A stretch of 64,000 nt of DNA from Algorimicrobium sp002414705 (GCA_963972425.1 CAXAUF010000004.1:55677-119676), one strand, 5' to 3'; positions 35,965 through 44,909 are shown, numbered from the stretch's first letter. Translations and numbers: made by a program. Notes: a model not told the origin generated them from the letters alone.

Positions 35965-36546
35965 ATGTTAGGTTTAAAATTAGCAACAGATCCACGTTGG
36001 GTTCATATTGCAGAATCGAATTTAGAAGAAATATTAACAGATCATGCATGGTGCGAACAAAAGGCAGCAACCAATGCCATTACGATTATCACGCATAATT
36101 CGGAATATCCAGATTTGGTAACGGACTTGTTGGAATTAGCCAAAGAAGAAATTGAACACTTCCAAATGGTACATGATATTATTAAAAAACGTGGTTATAC
36201 ATTAGGTCGCGAACGTAAAGATAGTTACGTAAATGAACTTTATAAGTTTATGAATAAAGGTGGTAGTCGCATTCAAGCTATGGTGGATAGACTTTTATTT
36301 TCCGCAATGATTGAAGCTAGAAGTTGCGAGCGTTTTAAAGTATTATCACAAAACATAAATGATCCAGAATTGGCTAAATTTTACCACGAATTAATGATTA
36401 GCGAAGCTGGACATTACACGCTATTTATTGGTTTTGCTAGAAAGTATGGTCAAGATGTAGATGTGGACAAACGCTGGAAAGAATTAATAGATTTTGAAGC
36501 TGAAGTAATTCAGAACTACGGAAAATCTGAAACGATTCATGGGTAA
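35965..36546 (+). CDS. miaE: tRNA-(ms2io6A)-hydroxylase MiaE
   Basis: 193 residues from ATG 35965. Ferritin-like four-helix bundle with the diiron ligands of MiaE: HAWCEQKAA (Glu), LAKEEIEHFQMV (ExxH), MIEARSCERF and ISEAGHYTLF (ExxH). It hydroxylates 2-methylthio-N6-isopentenyl-adenosine at A37 of UNN-reading tRNAs using O2. A TTG-initiated frame nine codons upstream is rejected because the promoter box lies within it. Confidence 0.93.
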   Translation: MLGLKLATDPRWVHIAESNLEEILTDHAWCEQKAATNAITIITHNSEYPDLVTDLLELAKEEIEHFQMVHDIIKKRGYTLGRERKDSYVNELYKFMNKGGSRIQAMVDRLLFSAMIEARSCERFKVLSQNINDPELAKFYHELMISEAGHYTLFIGFARKYGQDVDVDKRWKELIDFEAEVIQNYGKSETIHG

Positions 36547-36689
36547 ATTTCATGCAATACGTCATCAAAAAGATGAAAAAATTAAATCCTTCAGCAGTAT
36601 ATAAAAAAGAGATTAAAGCTGCTTTTTAACTAAAAATAGTAGTTGATTTCAGGATTTTTCAGTAACTTTTATGTCATATTCATTATGCT

Positions 36690-37958
36690 ATGAAACCATT
36701 ACTATTTTTAAAACATTATTTAAGTATTCTCTTGATATTTGGGGCTTTCGTTTCAGGTTTTTCGCAAGTAGAAAAAGATTCATTAATTGAAATAACAGGT
36801 AAAATTATTGACAGTAAAACCAATGATCCGCTAGTATTTGCTGATTTACTGGTTTCTGATTCTAACATTGCCACTATTTCTAATACGGAAGGTAATTATA
36901 TTTTAAAATTACCGTCAGACTACTTGAATCGCTCCATTACAATTACCTATTTAGGGTATGCTGAAAAAGAAATAGCTGTTGCTACTATACTAGAAAATAG
37001 CACAATTTCTTTAGATGCTACATTTACACCTTTGGAAGAAATTAACATTTCAAGACCAAAAAGTGCTGAAATTTTGGTGCGTTTCATGTTAGAAAGAAAG
37101 GCAGACAATTATATTGAATCTGGTTTAGAAATGACAGGTTTTTATAGAGAAACCATAAAAAAAAGACGTCAAAACGCATCCCTATCTGAAGCGGTTGTTT
37201 CCATTTACAAAGAACCAAATGGTTCATACAAACAAGATGCTGTAGAAATTATTAAAGTCAGAAAAAACACTAACTATTCTAAACTAGATACACTAGCATT
37301 AAAACTACAAGGTGGACCTTTTAATAATTTATATGTTGATATTATGAAATATCCACAATACATTTTTAGTACAGAAAATGTGTCTAATTACGAGTTTTCC
37401 TTTGACAAATCCACCGTTATAAACGACCAATTAGTTTATGTTGTTAACTTTAAACAAAAGCCAGAAATTATAATGCCTCTTTATTATGGCAAACTATTTA
37501 TAGATGCTAAAAACTATGCGCTAACAAGCGCAATTTATAGTCTGAATGTAGAAAATCAAGATTTAGCAAGTGAGTTGTTTGTAAAACGGAAGCCAAGACG
37601 TGTAAAAGTATATCCTGTTGAAGCTAATTACCGAGTAAATTACAGAAACAGCAATGGTAAATGGCATTATAGTTATAGTAATATTTTACTCACCTTTAAA
37701 GTAAATTGGAAAGGACGCATATTCAACAATATTTACACATTAAATAGTGAAATGGCTATTACAAACTGGACATATACAGATGAACGCTATTCTAGACCTG
37801 AAAACAAATCCAGCATATTAAGACCATCTAGTATTTTAATTGATGAAGCTTCAGGTTTTTCTGATCCAGAATTTTGGGGACAATACAATATTATTGAGCC
37901 TGAAAAATCTATTGAATCTGCTATTGAAAAAATTCAGAAGCAGTTGGATAAATCCTAA
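36690..37958 (+). CDS. Carboxypeptidase-regulatory-like domain outer-membrane protein
   Basis: 422 residues. Signal peptide (about 1-26, ends GFSQ), then a CarboxypepD_reg-like beta-sandwich (about 33-115: ITGKIIDSKTNDPLVFADLL, ITYLGYAEKEI). The rest (about 120-422) is beta-rich and resembles the N-terminal half of DUF5686-type proteins without the barrel. The domain also occurs at the N-terminus of SusC receptors. Function unknown; probably periplasmic or on the outer membrane. It stands alone between miaE and rimO. Confidence 0.85.
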   Translation: MKPLLFLKHYLSILLIFGAFVSGFSQVEKDSLIEITGKIIDSKTNDPLVFADLLVSDSNIATISNTEGNYILKLPSDYLNRSITITYLGYAEKEIAVATILENSTISLDATFTPLEEINISRPKSAEILVRFMLERKADNYIESGLEMTGFYRETIKKRRQNASLSEAVVSIYKEPNGSYKQDAVEIIKVRKNTNYSKLDTLALKLQGGPFNNLYVDIMKYPQYIFSTENVSNYEFSFDKSTVINDQLVYVVNFKQKPEIIMPLYYGKLFIDAKNYALTSAIYSLNVENQDLASELFVKRKPRRVKVYPVEANYRVNYRNSNGKWHYSYSNILLTFKVNWKGRIFNNIYTLNSEMAITNWTYTDERYSRPENKSSILRPSSILIDEASGFSDPEFWGQYNIIEPEKSIESAIEKIQKQLDKS

Positions 37959-37982
37959 ATGTAATCCGATTCCTTAAACAAA

Positions 37983-39290
37983 TTAGTTAGGCACAACTTC
38001 AGCATACAAATCAAAATCAGCTGCTTCCGTTATTTTAACGGTTGCAAATTCTCCTGTTTTTAAGTATGTTTTTGATGCTTCTATTAAAACTTCATTATCA
38101 ACATCTGGTGAATCATATTCTGTGCGTCCCACAAAATATTCACCTTCTTTTCTATCTATAACAACCTTAAACGTTTCGCCAATTTTAGCTTGATTTAATT
38201 CCCAAGAAATTTGCGATTGGATTTCCATAATCTTATTAGCGCGTTCTTGCTTCACATCTTCGGGAACATCATCTACTAAATTAAAGGCATGTGTGTTTTC
38301 TTCATGACTGTAGGTAAAACAGCCTAAACGTTCAAAACGCATGGCTTTAACCCATTCTTTTAATTCTTGAAAATGTGCTTCTGTTTCACCAGGATACCCA
38401 ACAATTAGCGTGGTTCTGATAGTCATTTCAGGAACCATTTTTCTAAATTCCTTAAGTAATTTCGTAGTTTTCTCATGGGTTGTCCCACGACGCATACTCT
38501 TTAAAATTTCATCAGAAATATGCTGTAATGGAATATCTAGATAGTTACACACTTTTGGCTCACGATTCATAACATCTAGCACATCCATAGGGAAACCTGT
38601 TGGAAATGCATAATGCAAACGAATCCACTCAATGCCATCAACCTTTACAAGGGCTTCAAGTAATTCAGCTAAATTTCGTTTCTTGTATATATCGAGTCCA
38701 TAGTAAGTTAAATCTTGTGCAATAAGAATCAATTCCTTAACACCGTTGGCTGCTAATTTTTCAGCTTCTGTTACTAAATTTTCAATAGGCGTACTTTTAT
38801 GTTTTCCACGCATGAGTGGAATAGCACAAAAACTACATGGACGATCACAACCTTCGGCAATTTTTAAATAAGCATAATTTTTTGGTGTGGTTGTTAAACG
38901 CTCTCCAATTAACTCATGTTTATAATCTGCACCAAGCGCTTTTAATAAGGCTGGTAATTCGGTAGTACCAAAATACTGATCTACATTCGGAATTTCTTTT
39001 TGTAAATCTGGCTTATAACGTTCACTTAAACAACCTGTAACAAAAACTTTATCAACTTCACCAGCCTCTTTTTTCTGCATGAATTCTAAAATGGTATTCA
39101 CACTTTCTTCTTTCGCATTATTTATAAAACCGCAGGTATTTATCACAACGACATTTCCTTCTTCTTCATGTACCACGTCTTTACCACTAGCTTTAAGCTG
39201 TCCCATTAAAACTTCGCTATCGTAAACATTTTTACTACAGCCAAGGGTTACTACGTTGATTCTATTTTTTTTTAGTGTCTTTGTTCTCAT
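37983..39290 (-). CDS. rimO: Ribosomal protein S12 methylthiotransferase RimO
   Basis: 435 residues. UPF0004 N-terminal domain with its cluster cysteines (VTLGCSKNVYDSEVLMG, NTCGF, VTGCLSERY), radical SAM motif EGCDRPCSFCAIPLMRGKH (CxxxCxxC) and a C-terminal TRAM domain. It methylthiolates Asp88 of ribosomal protein S12. A consensus promoter (39348-39379) and two short hairpins precede it. Confidence 0.97.
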   Translation of the reverse strand: MRTKTLKKNRINVVTLGCSKNVYDSEVLMGQLKASGKDVVHEEEGNVVVINTCGFINNAKEESVNTILEFMQKKEAGEVDKVFVTGCLSERYKPDLQKEIPNVDQYFGTTELPALLKALGADYKHELIGERLTTTPKNYAYLKIAEGCDRPCSFCAIPLMRGKHKSTPIENLVTEAEKLAANGVKELILIAQDLTYYGLDIYKKRNLAELLEALVKVDGIEWIRLHYAFPTGFPMDVLDVMNREPKVCNYLDIPLQHISDEILKSMRRGTTHEKTTKLLKEFRKMVPEMTIRTTLIVGYPGETEAHFQELKEWVKAMRFERLGCFTYSHEENTHAFNLVDDVPEDVKQERANKIMEIQSQISWELNQAKIGETFKVVIDRKEGEYFVGRTEYDSPDVDNEVLIEASKTYLKTGEFATVKITEAADFDLYAEVVPN

Positions 39291-39296
39291 AAGCGT

Positions 39297-39345
39297 TTCC
39301 TGATGAAACAGGAATCTCTTTAATTAGTACCTGATTTTTACAGGT
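39297..39345 (-). promoter_or_regulatory. Tandem hairpins in the rimO leader
   Basis: Hairpin 1: ACCTG and CAGGT at 39329-39345. Hairpin 2: TTCCTG and CAGGAA at 39297-39314, just before the ATG. They share the CCTG/CAGG core. Hairpin 2 is followed on the plus strand by GGAATCTCTTT, as in the dispersed repeat at 45874. Confidence 0.5.
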
Positions 39346-39347
39346 TG

Positions 39348-39379
39348 CAAAGATACCATCTTTAAAAGTATTTAAACAA
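39348..39379 (-). promoter_or_regulatory. Flavobacterial promoter of rimO
   Basis: Minus strand TTTTTG, 21-nt spacer, TATCTTTG (39355-39348). This is a full -33/-7 match with a leader of about 50 nt. Confidence 0.7.
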
Positions 39380-39390
39380 AAATTTAAAAT

Positions 39391-39419
39391 AATTGCTATT
39401 CTATATTTAAACAGCAATT
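39391..39419. promoter_or_regulatory. Inverted repeat AATTGCT/AGCAATT in the rimO-lipoprotein gap
   Basis: Arms 39391-39397 and 39413-39419 with a 15-nt spacer, upstream of the fibronectin lipoprotein gene and behind the rimO promoter. It could be an operator; chance is also possible in A+T-rich DNA. Confidence 0.3.
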
Positions 39420-39454
39420 TATATATTAGCACCTTAAACTTTTAAAAATTATTT

Positions 39455-40441
39455 ATGAAAAAAATTATTTTATTACTTGCTATATCAACGGCAGTTTTTA
39501 GTTGTTCTGGGAGTGATGACTCTGATAGCACTGGTGACTCTAACAATTGCCCAAAACCTATTAGTTTAAGTGTTAACAATTTAACAAACACTACAGCCAC
39601 GCTAAATTGGAGTACTAATGTAATTACATCTTTAAATCAAATAGAATATGGCACTTTAGGCTTCCCTTTAGGCACTGGAATTACTTTAACAATTCCAAAT
39701 CAGTTTGTAAACATTGAAAATTTGATACCTCAAACCCAATACTCATTCTATTCAAGAGTATTTTGTAATGAAAGCAACACCTATAGCGGTTGGGCTGGAC
39801 CGTTTTCATTTGTAACATTTGAGGACAATCCATATTGCAACAATCCATCTAGTCTTGGCGTACAGTTATATTCGGATTCCGTAACTTATAATCATATTGA
39901 TTTATCATGGTCTGATGGTGATTTTGATGGATCACAGATTACTTATGGTCCAGAAGGGTTTTTGGTTGAAAATGGAACTATACAAACAATAGATGATACA
40001 ATTTATCCTAGTAATGCTAGGATAAGCAATTTGGAATCAAACACGTCTTACGACTTTTATGTGCGGAATATTTGTGCAGAAAGTGGCTATAGTGCTTGGA
40101 TTGGACCGGTTACTCAAAGCACCTTAGAGGAGCCTTTAAATATAAATTGTATTGACCCTACGAGTTTTACATCAGTAGGTAGCGGTACAACAGGCGGTAA
40201 TAAATATTTTGATTTTACATGGAATTATGATTTTTCACAAAATAGCTGGGAAATTGCAGCTGTTCCTGCCGGAAGTCCATTTTCAACTAGCAACGTAATT
40301 GCAACATCATTTGAGCCAGTAAGATTAACCTATGGAGGCATGACTTCTGGTCAAGCTTATGATTTTTATATTCGCGCAAATTGCGGAGGAACCAACGGCT
40401 TTAGTGGTTGGGTAGGACCAGTAACCGTTACAGCACAATAA
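39455..40441 (+). CDS. Fibronectin type III repeat lipoprotein
   Basis: 328 residues. Lipoprotein signal (VFSCSGSDD, Cys about 17), a Ser/Asp linker and three fibronectin type III domains of about 95-100 residues, each opening with Cys-Pro/Asn and closing with W.GP (GWAGPFSFVT, AWIGPVTQST, GWVGPVTVTA). Such proteins usually bind glycans or other proteins at the surface. No enzymatic part. A strong terminator follows. Confidence 0.88.
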   Translation: MKKIILLLAISTAVFSCSGSDDSDSTGDSNNCPKPISLSVNNLTNTTATLNWSTNVITSLNQIEYGTLGFPLGTGITLTIPNQFVNIENLIPQTQYSFYSRVFCNESNTYSGWAGPFSFVTFEDNPYCNNPSSLGVQLYSDSVTYNHIDLSWSDGDFDGSQITYGPEGFLVENGTIQTIDDTIYPSNARISNLESNTSYDFYVRNICAESGYSAWIGPVTQSTLEEPLNINCIDPTSFTSVGSGTTGGNKYFDFTWNYDFSQNSWEIAAVPAGSPFSTSNVIATSFEPVRLTYGGMTSGQAYDFYIRANCGGTNGFSGWVGPVTVTAQ

Positions 40442-40466
40442 ACATAGTTAATTTGCAAAAACAAAT

Positions 40467-40496
40467 AAAACGCCTTAAACTATTTTAAGGCGTTTT
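40467..40496 (+). terminator. Terminator after the fibronectin lipoprotein gene
   Basis: Arms 40467-40479 and 40484-40496 (AAAACGCCTTAAA and complement), loop CTAT, ending in TTTTTG. Confidence 0.85.
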
Positions 40497-40639
40497 TGTT
40501 TTAAATTAGTATATTGATCATATTGTGGAAGAGGTTATTAATATTTTACTTATTAAAAATAGAGTTATACTTTCATTTATTTTCTAACGACCGATTAAAC
40601 CTTTACAGCTTATATCTGTCTAATAAAAAACTTAAAGCT

Positions 40640-41725
40640 ATGAAAATCAACTTCTTTTTTTGTTTTTTGATATTTTCTACTATTATCTTTAATTGTTCTG
40701 CTGAAGAAAACAATACAGACACAAATCAAAACTCTACACCTGAAACCATTTATTTTCCGCCAAACGCGAGTATGGAATGGGAAACAAAAACGATAACTGA
40801 ATTAGATTGGAATGCGTCAGAATTGCCACCACTATTAGAGTTTTTAGAAGTAAAAAACAGCAAAGGTTTTATAATACTTCAAAATGGAAAAATAGTTGTT
40901 GAACAATATTTTAATGGTCATACAACAAATTCCCCTTGGTATTGGGCAAGTGCTGGTAAAACATTAACAACAGCTACTTTTGGAATAGCTCAAGATGCAG
41001 GTTTAGTAAACACTGAAAATCGTGTTTCTGAATATTTAGGAGTAAATTGGACGAGTTTATCGCCAGAAAAAGAAAATTTAATTACCTGTCAGCATTTATT
41101 ATCCATGACTTCCGGACTTAATGACACTTTAGGTGAAGATATTTCAATAGAAAATCTTCAATATGTTGCAGATGCAGGCACTCGTTGGGCTTACCACAAT
41201 GTCTATGTAAAACTTCAGGATATTGTAGCAAACGCTAGTAATACCAACTGGAACAACTATTTTAATGCGCAGTTAAAAAATAAAATAGGAATGTCTGGTC
41301 AATGGATAGCTCAAAATGATTTAAATGTGTACTGGAGTAACACACGAAGTATGGCACGATTTGGCTTGCTTATGTTTTCTAATGGAAAGTGGAAGAACAC
41401 GCAAATTCTATCAGAAAACTATATAAATAATGCTAAAAATACATCTCAAAACATTAATGAGGCTTATGGCTATTTATGGTGGTTAAACGGAAAAAACACA
41501 TATCATTTACCTCAAACGCAATTTACTTTTTCTGGTTCACTAATTCCTAATGCACCAGCAGATATGATTGCTGCACTGGGTAAAAATGATCAAAAAATAT
41601 ATATTATTCCAAGTCGTGATTTAGTTATTGTCAGAATGGGAGAATCTGCCGATAATGTCAGTTTTGGTTTATCTACTTTTGATACTGATTTATGGGATAA
41701 AATTAATGCAGTCATAAATGATTAA
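40640..41725 (+). CDS. Serine hydrolase (beta-lactamase class C family) lipoprotein
   Basis: 361 residues from the ATG at 40640, which opens a lipoprotein signal (FFFCFLIFSTIIFNCSAEEN, Cys about 20); an upstream ATG at 40514 adds 42 residues with no signal character. The catalytic SxxK is SAGK in the stretch SAGKTLTTATFG; the YxN is in WAYHNVY. The family includes esterases, DD-peptidases and beta-lactamases; the substrate is unknown. A terminator follows directly. Confidence 0.88.
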   Translation: MKINFFFCFLIFSTIIFNCSAEENNTDTNQNSTPETIYFPPNASMEWETKTITELDWNASELPPLLEFLEVKNSKGFIILQNGKIVVEQYFNGHTTNSPWYWASAGKTLTTATFGIAQDAGLVNTENRVSEYLGVNWTSLSPEKENLITCQHLLSMTSGLNDTLGEDISIENLQYVADAGTRWAYHNVYVKLQDIVANASNTNWNNYFNAQLKNKIGMSGQWIAQNDLNVYWSNTRSMARFGLLMFSNGKWKNTQILSENYINNAKNTSQNINEAYGYLWWLNGKNTYHLPQTQFTFSGSLIPNAPADMIAALGKNDQKIYIIPSRDLVIVRMGESADNVSFGLSTFDTDLWDKINAVIND

Positions 41726-41732
41726 CAGCAAA

Positions 41733-41758
41733 AAAGCCTCTAAAAAATTAGAGGCTTT
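41733..41758. terminator. Terminator between serine hydrolase and ftsY (convergent)
   Basis: Arms 41733-41743 and 41748-41758 (AAAGCCTCTAA and complement) around AAAA, 7 bp past the hydrolase stop and 27 bp from the ftsY stop. Confidence 0.8.
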
Positions 41759-41784
41759 GTGTTTATATGTTAAGAGTTAATTGA

Positions 41785-42738
41785 TTATTTAAAAAAAGAA
41801 TCCACAAACTCATATTTATTAAATACTTGTAAATCTTCAATCCCTTCACCTACTCCAATGTATTTCACCGGAATTTTAAATTGATCTGAAATACCAATTA
41901 CAACACCACCTTTGGCAGTACCATCTAATTTGGTAACCGCTAGTGATGTTACTTCAGTTGCTGCTGTAAATTGTTTGGCTTGTTCAAATGCATTTTGTCC
42001 TGTCGATCCATCTAAAACCAGCAACACATCATGAGGTGCATCACCTACTACTTTTTGCATGACGCGCTTTACTTTCGTTAACTCGTTCATCAAATTGACT
42101 TTATTATGTAAACGTCCTGCAGTATCAATAATAATAACATCGGCATTTTGGTTAACACCAGATTGCAAGGCATCAAAAGCTACAGATGCTGGATCCGAAC
42201 CCATGTCTTGACGTACCATTGGTACATCTACACGATCTGCCCAAACTTGAAGTTGCTCTATGGCTGCTGCTCTAAATGTATCAGCAGCTCCTAAAACAAC
42301 ATTCAGTCCTTGTTTTTTAAATTGATAGGCTAACTTGCCAATAGTAGTTGTTTTTCCAACACCATTAACACCAACTACCATTAAAACATACGGTTTTTTA
42401 TTTGCTGGAATGGTATATTCGGTTTCTTCACCAGAATTGGTTTCGCTTAAAAGTCCCGCAATTTCTTCGCGCAGAATTTTATTCAATTCGTCTGTTCCTA
42501 GATATTTATCTTTAGAAACACGCGCTTCAATTCGCTCAATAATTTTTAATGTCGTATTTACGCCAACATCACTACTCACTAGGATTTCTTCTAGATTATC
42601 GAGAACTTCATCATCCACTTTCGATTTTCCAGCTACGGCCTTACTTAACTTCCCTAAAAACGACGATTTAGATTTTTCTAAACCTTTGTCTAGGGTTTCC
42701 TTTTTTTCTGAAGAAAATATTTTTTTAAAAAAACTCAT
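41785..42738 (-). CDS. ftsY: Signal recognition particle receptor FtsY
   Basis: 317 residues, the short form without a long acidic A domain. NG domain: G1 VGVNGVGKTTTIGKLA, DTFRAAAIEQL, DTAGR, and TKLDGTAKGG. FtsY docks the signal recognition particle and nascent chains at the membrane. It lies downstream of DUF4295, rpmG and rpmB, but the terminator at 42830 probably separates them. Confidence 0.97.
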   Translation of the reverse strand: MSFFKKIFSSEKKETLDKGLEKSKSSFLGKLSKAVAGKSKVDDEVLDNLEEILVSSDVGVNTTLKIIERIEARVSKDKYLGTDELNKILREEIAGLLSETNSGEETEYTIPANKKPYVLMVVGVNGVGKTTTIGKLAYQFKKQGLNVVLGAADTFRAAAIEQLQVWADRVDVPMVRQDMGSDPASVAFDALQSGVNQNADVIIIDTAGRLHNKVNLMNELTKVKRVMQKVVGDAPHDVLLVLDGSTGQNAFEQAKQFTAATEVTSLAVTKLDGTAKGGVVIGISDQFKIPVKYIGVGEGIEDLQVFNKYEFVDSFFK

Positions 42739-42829
42739 TGTTCTTAATTTCTATACCAATTGATAACCAAAAGTCTTGCCTAATTTAGCAGACTGCACTT
42801 TTGTCATTCGCTTATAAAGATAAAACAAA

Positions 42830-42858
42830 AAGCTGCTTCCGTGTACCGAAAGCAGCTT
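42830..42858 (-). terminator. Terminator of the rpmB-rpmG-DUF4295 operon
   Basis: Arms AAGCAGCTT/AAGCTGCTT (42850-42858 and 42830-42838); on the minus strand the second arm runs into TTTTTGTTTTA. Confidence 0.8.
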
Positions 42859-42882
42859 GAATATTTTTAAGCGTTAGTAAAA

Positions 42883-43035
42883 CTATTGTTTCGCTAACCA
42901 ATCACTTACAAATTCTGGAGCCATAACAGATTCTACAAACGTGTAAGATCCCGTTTTTGGAGATTTTACCATTTTGATAGCTTTTGTTAATCTTTTAGAT
43001 CCTGTTTGTAATGATGCTACTGATTTCTTTGCCAT
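42883..43035 (-). CDS. DUF4295 small ribosomal protein (bL38-type)
   Basis: 50 residues: MAKKSVASLQTG at the N-terminus, SKRLTKAIKMVKSPK, and VSDWLAKQ at the end; lysine-rich and without signal or membrane segments. It matches the DUF4295 family, restricted to Bacteroidetes and always next to rpmB and rpmG. From memory, the Flavobacterium johnsoniae ribosome structure places this family on the 50S subunit as bL38; I cannot verify that here. Start ATG at 43035, TAG stop at 42883. Confidence 0.9.
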   Translation of the reverse strand: MAKKSVASLQTGSKRLTKAIKMVKSPKTGSYTFVESVMAPEFVSDWLAKQ

Positions 43036-43048
43036 GTCTAAATGCTTT

Positions 43049-43116
43049 TTGAAACTTTACGCTGTAAAATCTCTAATTTGAGTTATTTGAAATTTTACGT
43101 CTTAAAATCTCTAATT
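43049..43116 (-). repeat. Two 30-bp imperfect direct repeats between rpmG and DUF4295
   Basis: 43049-43078 and 43087-43116 agree at 26 of 30 bases. On the mRNA strand each can fold: TTTAC-AGC-GTAAA (first) and ATTTTA-AGACG-TAAAAT (second); the differences keep pairing. The second copy overlaps the rpmG stop codon. Confidence 0.65.
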
Positions 43117-43297
43117 ATTTAATTTCTTTATGAACAGTCATACGCTTAAGAATTGGATTAAATTTCTTAATCTCCATTCTGTCTGGTGTATTTTTCTTAT
43201 TCTTTGTTGTAATATATCTTGAAGTTCCTGGTTGTCCAGACTCTTTATGCTCTGTGCACTCTAATATTACCTGTATTCTATTGCCTTTTTTTGCCAT
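43115..43297 (-). CDS. rpmG: 50S ribosomal protein L33
   Basis: 60 residues: MAKKGNRIQVILECTEHK, TSRYITTKNKKNTPDRMEIKK-type core and KRMTVHKEIK at the end. Single cysteine (ECTEHK), so this is the zinc-free C- form of bL33. It lies 26 nt after rpmB. Confidence 0.97.
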   Translation of the reverse strand: MAKKGNRIQVILECTEHKESGQPGTSRYITTKNKKNTPDRMEIKKFNPILKRMTVHKEIK

Positions 43298-43323
43298 TGT
43301 ACTCTATTTTTATAATAAGACTA

Positions 43324-43560
43324 TTACTTAATAAATCCTTTTGCTTTTGCTTCTTTTAAAGCAGCAGTAATTCCGATTTTGTTAATAGTCTTTAATGTTG
43401 ATGTAGCAACTTTTAAGGTTACCCACTTATCTTCTTCTGGAAGGTAAAAACGTTTTTTAATTAAATTTGCATCAAATCTACGCTTTGTTTTATTCATTGC
43501 GTGAGACACGTTGTTTCCAACCATCGCTTTCTTTCCTGTAAGTTCACAAACTCTTGACAT
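43324..43560 (-). CDS. rpmB: 50S ribosomal protein L28
   Basis: 78 residues, starting MSRVCELTGKKAMVGNNVSH, with the TKRRFDANL and LKVATSTLKTI segments of bL28. First gene of the ribosomal operon; a perfect promoter lies about 60 nt upstream. Confidence 0.97.
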   Translation of the reverse strand: MSRVCELTGKKAMVGNNVSHAMNKTKRRFDANLIKKRFYLPEEDKWVTLKVATSTLKTINKIGITAALKEAKAKGFIK

Positions 43561-43620
43561 TGTTCTATCTTTAAAAGTGTTATTTCGACTATTTCAAAAC
43601 AGACGTTTTAAAACAGGCTG

Positions 43621-43648
43621 CAAATTTAGTAAATCTTTATAATATCAA
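43621..43648 (-). promoter_or_regulatory. Flavobacterial promoter of rpmB-rpmG-DUF4295
   Basis: Minus strand TTG (43648-43646), 17-nt spacer, TAAATTTG (43628-43621): a complete -33/-7 consensus. The transcript would start near 43616, giving a leader of about 55 nt, the longest predicted for minus-strand genes here except that of rimO, which is similar. Confidence 0.75.
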
Positions 43649-43661
43649 CAAACTAAAATCG

Positions 43662-44909
43662 TTACTTTTTTGAAATTTCTTTTTGTAGCATTTCAAATGC
43701 CTTATTTACAGCTTTCATGATGACTTTGGTTCGGTGATTTCCTAACTCAAACTTTTCTGAATACACGGCATCTTTTGTAGCTATTGCTATAAAAACGGTT
43801 CCAACTTCAGCATCCGAATCACCTTTATCTGGTCCTGCATTTCCAGTTGTTGCAATAGCATAATCAGTTTTAAATAATTCCCGAGCTTGTTTTGCCATAG
43901 CTTCAGCAACAGGAGCGCTAACAACTGAATACTTGTTAATTAAAACTTCTGAAACGTGTAAAATATCAATTTTAGCTTCGGTAGCATAGCTCACTAAACT
44001 GCCTTTAAAGTATTTTGAAGCACCTGCATGTTTGGTAAACAATTGCGCTATTTTACCACCTGTACAACTTTCAGCAGTGCAAACGGTTTTATTTAATGCT
44101 GTTAGCTGTTTACCAATTATAGCTTCTATTGATTCATCTGTTTCAAAGCCTACAAAAATATCTTCTATTTGTGGTAGTAATGTTTTAATTTGGGCTTCCA
44201 TTTCTGCTTCAACCAAATTCTTATCGGCTGATTTAGCTGACAAACGTAAACGCACACGACCTAGCCCTGGTAAATATGCCAATTTTATAAAACTTGGTAA
44301 ATTATCTTCCCAAGCTTCAATGCGTTCAGCAAGCGAACTTTCGCCTAAACCATAAGTTAAAATAGTGGTATGCTTGATATATGGAAATTGATAGGTTTCT
44401 CGGAGTTTTGGAATAACGGCATCATCCATGAGCGCTTTCATTTCATACGGAACACCAGGAAGCGAAATAAATACTTTTCCATTTTTTTCCATCCACATAC
44501 CTGGAGCACTACCATATTTATTCATAAGCACTTTAGCTTTTGAAGGCACTAATGCTTGATCTATATTAACTTGTGCTAATGGCTTTTTTATATAGGTTTC
44601 CCAAATGTGCTTGATGTTATCTAAAACAGCTTCGCTAGGAACGAGTGTGTCTTTAAAATACTCGCAAATAGTTTTTTTGGTAATATCATCCTTTGTTGGT
44701 CCTAATCCGCCAGTTATAATGATAATATCTGCATTTTCTTCAGCCTCTTTTAAAGACTTTAAAATATGCGTTTTATCATCTTGAACAGACGTAATTTGAT
44801 ATACTGAAACACCTATTTTATTTAAGGTTTGACTTATAAAAGCGGAATTGGTATCTACAATTTGTCCAATAAGGATTTCATCACCAATGGTAATAATTTC
44901 AGCTTGCAT
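43662..44909 (-). CDS. cinA: CinA family competence/damage-inducible protein
   Basis: 415 residues. N-terminal MoCF/COG1058 domain (GDEILIGQIVDTNSAF, ITGGLGPTKDDITK; ADP-ribose pyrophosphatase in characterised members) and C-terminal CinA domain (VCTAESCTGGKIAQLFT, ATTGNAGPD; NMN amidohydrolase in the PncC branch). It salvages pyridine nucleotide by-products. The start ATG shares one base with the stop of the HPt gene (TAATG), so the two are translationally coupled. Confidence 0.95.
   Translation of the reverse strand: MQAEIITIGDEILIGQIVDTNSAFISQTLNKIGVSVYQITSVQDDKTHILKSLKEAEENADIIIITGGLGPTKDDITKKTICEYFKDTLVPSEAVLDNIKHIWETYIKKPLAQVNIDQALVPSKAKVLMNKYGSAPGMWMEKNGKVFISLPGVPYEMKALMDDAVIPKLRETYQFPYIKHTTILTYGLGESSLAERIEAWEDNLPSFIKLAYLPGLGRVRLRLSAKSADKNLVEAEMEAQIKTLLPQIEDIFVGFETDESIEAIIGKQLTALNKTVCTAESCTGGKIAQLFTKHAGASKYFKGSLVSYATEAKIDILHVSEVLINKYSVVSAPVAEAMAKQARELFKTDYAIATTGNAGPDKGDSDAEVGTVFIAIATKDAVYSEKFELGNHRTKVIMKAVNKAFEMLQKEISKK

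Noticed and set aside
36552..36629. 25-codon frame after miaE (MQYVIKKMKKLN...)
   Set aside because: Too short and without other support; the end overlaps a weak hairpin.
43049..43116. Possible CRISPR repeat-spacer unit
   Set aside because: Only two 30-bp copies with an 8-bp gap, inside a ribosomal operon; no cas genes.
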